From positions 1-10,174 of the forward strand of contig SCUG01000240.1 of the NCBI GenBank assembly GCA_004297645.1: DNA of 10,174 nucleotides, given 5' to 3'. The notes below the pieces were generated by a model. That model was given only the letters and a program-made list of their open reading frames with translations. It had not been told where the DNA came from and searched no databases. Source of the DNA: Saprospiraceae bacterium (GTDB lineage: Bacteria > Bacteroidota > Bacteroidia > Chitinophagales > Saprospiraceae). Below are positions 6,523 to 10,174 of the stretch, one piece after another (position 1 is the first letter of the stretch; each line of letters begins with the position of its first letter). Both the position numbers and the translations under genes were made by a program.

Positions 6523-7170
6523 ATGAAAATTATCATCCTTTCCTTGTTATTATTGGGCATAACGCTGAGTTCCTGTGCGCAGGGCACAAGCGATAATGTG
6601 CCTGGTGCTCAATGCGATAAAGCCGAAATTATGGAATCGAAAGAATTGGCAACAGCCACGTTTGGGGCTGGATGCTTCTGGTGCGTAGAAGCCATTTATC
6701 AGGAGTTAAAGGGCGTACATGCCGTGGCATCGGGCTATTCAGGCGGCAAGGTGGACAACCCGACTTACCGCGAAGTTTGCTCCGGCCTCACCGGCCATGC
6801 CGAAGCCATTCAGGTGCAATACGACCCGGCGGTCATTTCCTATGAAACTTTGGTAAAGGTGTTTTTTGCCACACATGACCCCACCACTCTCAACCGGCAG
6901 GGCGCCGATGCCGGCACACAATACCGCTCCGTTATTTTTTACCGAGACGAGGAGCAAAAAGCCATTGCTGAACGAATGAAAAAGGAGTTCGCCCCCACAC
7001 TTTGGGACGACCCTATCGTCACCGAAATCAGCCCGTTTACCCGGTTTTTCGAAGCAGAAAAATACCATCAGAATTATTATAGCGACAACCCCAATGAGGG
7101 CTATTGCCGCATTGTCATCAACCCCAAAGTGCAGAAGTTCCGCGAGCATTTTACGGAGTTGTTGAAATGA
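6523..7170 (+). CDS. msrA: Peptide methionine sulfoxide reductase MsrA, predicted lipoprotein
   Basis: MsrA reduces the S-isomer of methionine sulfoxide in proteins, normally using thioredoxin. The 215-residue sequence contains the catalytic motif GCFWC at 50-54 (nucleophile Cys51), GYSGG at 71-75, SGLTGHAEA at about 87-95, THDPTT at 117-122, GTQYRS at 131-136 and YHQNYY at 181-186. It ends with GYCRIVI, where Cys195 is the likely resolving cysteine. The N terminus is a lipoprotein signal: a Lys, a hydrophobic stretch, then the lipobox LSSC with Cys18. This predicts export and lipid anchoring, with the enzyme facing the periplasm or outside. An internal ATG at 6631 would give a cytoplasmic form without the signal, but the well-formed lipobox favours the upstream start. 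The stop codon overlaps the msrB start, so the two are translated as a pair. Confidence 0.95.
   Translation: MKIIILSLLLLGITLSSCAQGTSDNVPGAQCDKAEIMESKELATATFGAGCFWCVEAIYQELKGVHAVASGYSGGKVDNPTYREVCSGLTGHAEAIQVQYDPAVISYETLVKVFFATHDPTTLNRQGADAGTQYRSVIFYRDEEQKAIAERMKKEFAPTLWDDPIVTEISPFTRFFEAEKYHQNYYSDNPNEGYCRIVINPKVQKFREHFTELLK
7155..7170 (+). promoter_or_regulatory. Ribosome-binding site and ATGA overlap that set the msrB start
   Basis: GGAG at 7155-7158 lies 8 nt before an ATG at 7167 that overlaps the msrA stop TGA (7168-7170). This is one of the few clear Shine-Dalgarno sequences in the window. It favours this start over the longer in-frame ATG at 7104, which would need 63 nt of overlap with msrA. 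Confidence 0.7.
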
Positions 7171-7550
7171 CCAATATTGAAGCCATGAAACTGAATAAAC
7201 TCACGCCGGAAGAAGAGCAAGTCATGGTGCACAAAGGCACCGAATATCCTTTTTCAGGCAAGTACAACGACCATTTCGAATCCGGCACTTATCTGTGCCG
7301 GCGCTGCGAGGTACCGCTTTACCAATCGAAGGATAAATTTCATTCGGGTTGTGGCTGGCCCAGCTTCGACGATGAAATCCCGGGTGCCGTCCAGCGGCAA
7401 ACAGATGGCGATGGCCACCGCATTGAAATTGTTTGCGCCAATTGTGGTGGCCACCTTGGGCATGTTTTCGAAGATGAACACCTCACGGCAACAAACACAC
7501 GGCACTGTGTAAATTCCCTGTCGCTGAAATTTGTCCCCGGCCCGCAATGA
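7167..7550 (+). CDS. msrB: Peptide methionine-R-sulfoxide reductase MsrB
   Basis: MsrB reduces the R-isomer of methionine sulfoxide and complements MsrA. The 127-residue protein has the family layout. Two CxxC pairs bind the structural zinc (Cys44/Cys47 in CRRC and Cys90/Cys93 in CANC). SGCGWPSF at 60-67 contains Cys62, at the usual resolving position. GHLGHVF is at 95-101, and RHCVNS at 112-117 holds the catalytic Cys114. There is no signal peptide with the start at 7167, so a cytoplasmic location is predicted, unlike its lipoprotein partner MsrA. An alternative in-frame ATG at 7185 would remove six residues and is possible. The ATGA overlap with msrA implies translational coupling. Confidence 0.95.
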   Translation: MTNIEAMKLNKLTPEEEQVMVHKGTEYPFSGKYNDHFESGTYLCRRCEVPLYQSKDKFHSGCGWPSFDDEIPGAVQRQTDGDGHRIEIVCANCGGHLGHVFEDEHLTATNTRHCVNSLSLKFVPGPQ

Positions 7551-7555
7551 GTGAC

Positions 7556-7573
7556 ACGGCGACTATGAGCCGT
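7556..7573 (+). terminator. Small hairpin after msrB, weak terminator candidate
   Basis: ACGGC (7556-7560) and GCCGT (7569-7573) form a 5-bp stem just after the msrB stop. A seven-T run occurs about 15 nt further on, which is too far for a standard intrinsic terminator. Read-through into the dodecin gene is therefore plausible. Confidence 0.25.
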
Positions 7574-7615
7574 CTAAACTTCGATAACTTTTTTTAAACA
7601 TAAAATACCAAAATT

Positions 7616-7819
7616 ATGGCCGTACTAAAAGTCGTAGAAATTATGGCAGATTCTGACAAAAGTTGGGAAGATGCCACCCGCAAAGGCGTTGCAAAAGCTT
7701 CTAAATCTCTAAAGCACATCCGTTCGGCGTTCGTACAAAGCCAAAGCGTTACCGTCAATAAAGACGGCGAAGTATCGGGTTTTCGTATCAACCTCAAAGT
7801 GTCTTTTGAAGTAGAATAA
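7616..7819 (+). CDS. Dodecin family protein
   Basis: This 67-residue protein matches the dodecin family in length and pattern. A first strand (VLKVVEIMADS) is followed by a helix containing SWEDATRKGVAKASKSL at 16-32, then IRSAFVQSQSVTV, and a final strand FRINLKVSFEV. Dodecins assemble into hollow 12-mers that store or buffer flavins, or CoA and flavin in some cases. The flavin-stacking Trp known from characterised dodecins is absent in the middle region: IRSAFVQSQ has Ser37 and Phe39 near that place, and the only Trp is Trp17 in the helix. Ligand binding may therefore differ; this is inferred from alignment by eye. The gene sits 65 nt after msrB on the same strand and may be co-transcribed. 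The predicted location is cytoplasmic. Confidence 0.92.
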   Translation: MAVLKVVEIMADSDKSWEDATRKGVAKASKSLKHIRSAFVQSQSVTVNKDGEVSGFRINLKVSFEVE

Positions 7820-7828
7820 GGTGAGAAT

Positions 7829-7865
7829 GGGGAAGTGTGGGTGCAATTTACCCACCCACACTCCC
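7829..7865 (+). other. Strong hairpin between dodecin and PaaY-like gene
   Basis: AGTGTGGGTG (7834-7843) and CACCCACACT (7853-7862) are perfect 10-bp arms around a 9-nt loop. GGG before and CCC after (7863-7865) extend the stem to 13 bp, with a bulged A at 7833. No U-run follows on either strand, so it is not a typical intrinsic terminator. It may protect the upstream mRNA end or reduce expression of the downstream gene. Confidence 0.7.
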
Positions 7866-7885
7866 AATACGCCAACCCGCCAATC

Positions 7886-8485
7886 ATGTTTTACGAATTC
7901 AACGAGTTCCGGCCCGTCGTTCACGAAAGTTCATTTGTGCATCCGCAGGCTGTCATCACCGGCAATGTCATCATTGGCAGGCATGTGTACATCGGCCCGG
8001 GCGCCGCCATTCGTGGCGACTGGGGCGAAATCATTATTTCTGATGGCTGCAACGTGCAGGAAAATTGCATCATTCACATGTTTCCAGGCGTGACTGTGCG
8101 GCTGTCGGAAGGTGCACACATTGGGCACGGTGCAATCATTCACGGGGCTTCCATTGGCCGCAACTCGCTCATCGGCATGAACGCCGTGGTAATGGACAAC
8201 GTGGTAATCGGAGACGAGTGCATCATAGGTGCGCTGTGCTTCATCCCCGCGAGTACAAAAATCCCGACTCGCAGCTTAGTGGTGGGGAATCCCGGCAAAG
8301 TCATCAAACAGGTGAGCGAAGAAATGATAACCTGGAAAACGAAAGGCACACAACTTTATCAGCGATTGCCGAACGAGTGCCACGAAAGCCTGCGCCCCTG
8401 CGAGCCTTTACGGGAGGTACCCGATGCCCGGCCAATACAGGAAGCGCTCTTCAAAACATGGAAGGAAATAATAGAGAAAGAATAA
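7886..8485 (+). CDS. PaaY-like gamma-carbonic-anhydrase-fold (left-handed beta-helix) protein
   Basis: The 199-residue protein has hexapeptide repeats typical of the left-handed beta-helix at about 19-135, for example AVITGNVIIGRHVYIGPGA. The gamma-carbonic-anhydrase metal site is complete: His64 (NCIIH), His81 and His86 (IGHGAIIHG), plus RGD at 43-45 and Gln59. The C-terminal helical tail with MITWKTKGTQLYQRL, then LRPCEPLREVPDARP, is like PaaY and CaiE rather than plain CamH. PaaY is a thioesterase linked to phenylacetate degradation, but no other paa gene is present here, so the substrate is unknown. The enzyme is expected to be a cytoplasmic trimer. The ATG at 7886 is chosen because the family begins at this point. 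A GTG at 7835 would add 17 unrelated residues and lies inside the hairpin arm. It is convergent with the ABC transporter, ending 29 nt from it. Confidence 0.9.
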   Translation: MFYEFNEFRPVVHESSFVHPQAVITGNVIIGRHVYIGPGAAIRGDWGEIIISDGCNVQENCIIHMFPGVTVRLSEGAHIGHGAIIHGASIGRNSLIGMNAVVMDNVVIGDECIIGALCFIPASTKIPTRSLVVGNPGKVIKQVSEEMITWKTKGTQLYQRLPNECHESLRPCEPLREVPDARPIQEALFKTWKEIIEKE

Positions 8486-8514
8486 TTCTCCTGTTATCCG
8501 GCTGCCGTCTGCTA

Positions 8515-10174
8515 TCACACATAACCCTTCGCCTGTAGGCGGAATAGTTCGGCATACATTTCACCTTTTTCAAGCAATTCATCATGGCTGCCCATTTCCC
8601 GGAGTACTCCTTTTTCCAAAAACAAAATACGATCAGCCATGCGCACGGTGGAAAAGCGGTGCGAAATGAGCACAGCAGATTTTCCCTCGATGAGTTCGGC
8701 AAAGCGCTGGAATACTTCGTGTTCGGCACGTGCATCAAGAGCCGAAGTAGGTTCGTCGAGTATGAGTAGCTGTGCCTCCCGCATATAGGCTCTGGCAAGC
8801 GCCACTTTTTGCCACTGCCCACCCGAAAGCTCAATGCCTCCAGCAAAGCGCTTCCCCAAAATTTGCTCATACTTTTTCGGAAGCTCCTCCAACACCTTGT
8901 CGGCAAGGCTCTTGCGGGCAGCGTCCTTAATGAGGGGCATGGTGTACAACTCAGCGATATTACCGATGGCGATGTTTTCCTGGGCTTTCATTTGGAAACG
9001 GATATAGTCCTGAAAGATGATACCGGTGGTATCGCGCAGGTCTTTCAGCCGGTACTCCGACAGTTCTACGCCATCGAGAAGTATGCGTCCTTCCGTAGGT
9101 TCATATAGCCGGGCAAGCAGCTTTACAATGGTAGTTTTCCCTGCGCCATTTTCTCCGACCAGGGCTAATTTTTCTCCGGCCCTTAAATGAAATGAAAGGT
9201 TCCGCACAGCCCATTGCTCGCTGCCGGGGTATTTGAAGCTGACGTTTTCGAAGGTGAACCCTTGTTGAATGGGTTGTGGCACTGACCGGCCATTTTCAAT
9301 GGAGCGAATCCGGGGTTGCAGCTCCAGAAAGTCGAACAAGTCTTGCAAATACAAGGACTGTTCGGCGATGCGGGAAAAGCGGTCCATAATTCCTTGAAGC
9401 ATATTCCGCATCCGTTCGAAAGACCCGGCGAGGAAGGTTAGCATTCCCACGGATACAATGCCACTTACCGTTTGCAATAAAATAAAAACATAGGCACCAT
9501 AATATGCCAGAGTGCCCAATGCCGACAGAATGCCTCCCCAAGCTGCCCGCCTGAGGGCAAGTTGGCGGTTGGCTAAAAAGTATTTTTGAGAAATGACCTG
9601 GAACCTTTTGGCGATAAAGTCAGCGAGGTTGAAAATCTTGACCTCTTTTGCCGTCTCATCGCTGGCACCGATGTATCGCAGGTAGTCGAGCTCCCGTCGC
9701 TCTGGTGTCCAGCTCGTGGTGAGGGAGTAGGTGCGGCGGTTGAAGTGGGTTTCGCCCCAAAAGGCAGGTAGCACTGCCACCACGAGGATTAAGATGAGCC
9801 AGGGGTTGAACGCCACTAACCCTCCGCCAAGAAAGAGCACGGTGACAAAGTCTTGTGCCTGTGTCAGCACGAGGGTCATCAGTATCGTCCGGCCGGTAGT
9901 TTGGCGCCGTGCCCGCTCCAATTTATCGTAGAAATCGGGGTTTTCAAATTGGTACAAATCGAGGGTGGCAGCGTGCCGAATGAGCTGTTCTGACGAGGAG
10001 TTGGAGAGCAGGTCGCCCAGCAAACTATCGAGCAGGGTAATACTGCGGTTCATCAACTCTGAGAGTATGGCTGCGCCAAATTCTGCTGCCACAAGCCACC
10101 ATAGCCGGTCCATCGCTCCTCCTTCTTTTGAGAGCATGATGACTTCGTCAATGATTTCTTTCCCGATGTAGAGG
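8515..10174 (-). CDS. ABC exporter, fused membrane and ATPase domains, N-terminally partial
   Basis: This is a type I ABC exporter half-transporter (ABCB-like). Numbering here is from the Met at 10137, but the frame stays open to the window edge with a further LYIGKEIIDEVI. That resembles the first extracytoplasmic part of such exporters, so the true start lies outside. Membrane segments are seen at about 12-29, 97-127 (two), 201-221 and 227-240. The ATPase domain has Walker A GENGAGKTT (328-336), a Q-loop Gln376, signature LSGGQ (437-441), Walker B LLILDEP (457-463), D-loop SALD and H-loop His493. All catalytic residues are present, so it should work as a homodimer or with a partner. The substrate cannot be told; members of this family export lipids, peptides or drugs. 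No partner gene is visible. The gene ends with TGA at 8515-8517, and no convincing terminator is seen in the 29-nt gap to the convergent gene. Confidence 0.93.
   Translation of the reverse strand, partial: LYIGKEIIDEVIMLSKEGGAMDRLWWLVAAEFGAAILSELMNRSITLLDSLLGDLLSNSSSEQLIRHAATLDLYQFENPDFYDKLERARRQTTGRTILMTLVLTQAQDFVTVLFLGGGLVAFNPWLILILVVAVLPAFWGETHFNRRTYSLTTSWTPERRELDYLRYIGASDETAKEVKIFNLADFIAKRFQVISQKYFLANRQLALRRAAWGGILSALGTLAYYGAYVFILLQTVSGIVSVGMLTFLAGSFERMRNMLQGIMDRFSRIAEQSLYLQDLFDFLELQPRIRSIENGRSVPQPIQQGFTFENVSFKYPGSEQWAVRNLSFHLRAGEKLALVGENGAGKTTIVKLLARLYEPTEGRILLDGVELSEYRLKDLRDTTGIIFQDYIRFQMKAQENIAIGNIAELYTMPLIKDAARKSLADKVLEELPKKYEQILGKRFAGGIELSGGQWQKVALARAYMREAQLLILDEPTSALDARAEHEVFQRFAELIEGKSAVLISHRFSTVRMADRILFLEKGVLREMGSHDELLEKGEMYAELFRLQAKGYV

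Noticed and set aside
8474..8490. GAGAA/TTCTC inverted repeat at the end of the PaaY-like gene
   Set aside because: The stem is only 5 bp, mostly A/T, overlaps the stop codon and has no U-run, so it is not supported as a terminator.

Overview
The window looks like chromosomal DNA of a member of the Bacteroidota, probably of the Saprospirales/Chitinophagales type. This rests on four things. Several upstream regions carry matches to the Bacteroidota promoter -7 element TAnnTTTG. Most starts lack a Shine-Dalgarno sequence. There is a BlaI-type repressor / M56 membrane protease pair. The protein sequences of the coiled-coil, SPOR and dodecin genes also have that flavour. The assignment is inference; no rRNA or other marker gene is present. 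No mobile element, CRISPR array, tRNA or rRNA was seen.

Layout. (1) 1-1522: a membrane-anchored coiled-coil protein on the minus strand with a clear intrinsic terminator, then a 437-nt divergent intergenic region with candidate promoters in both directions. (2) 1523-3265: a secreted protein with SPOR-like and peptidoglycan-binding-like segments, ending in a terminator shared with the convergent gene. (3) 3359-5934, minus strand: a two-gene operon of a BlaI/MecI-family repressor and a BlaR1-like M56 zinc metalloprotease. The protease's large periplasmic part is not a penicillin-binding domain. (4) 5935-6194: the operon's control region, with three copies of the dyad TACGA-N6-TCGTA arranged around a good promoter. 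(5) 6195-8485, plus strand: a DUF2007 protein, lipoprotein-type MsrA, translationally coupled MsrB, a dodecin, and a PaaY-like gamma-carbonic-anhydrase-fold protein. (6) 8515 to the right edge, minus strand: an ABC exporter (fused membrane and ATPase domains) whose N terminus lies outside the window.

How the genes work together. The BlaI-like/M56 pair is probably a self-regulated signal-transduction unit: repressor dimers on the three dyads would shut the operon, and an envelope signal sensed by the M56 protein would lead to loss of the repressor. MsrA and MsrB together repair both stereoisomers of methionine sulfoxide. The flavin-related dodecin and the PaaY-like enzyme follow on the same strand with short gaps, and might be co-transcribed as a stress or house-keeping cluster.

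The most interesting signal is the operator/promoter architecture of the repressor-protease operon, combined with a protease whose sensor region is of an unrecognised kind. Most of the rest is ordinary chromosomal content.
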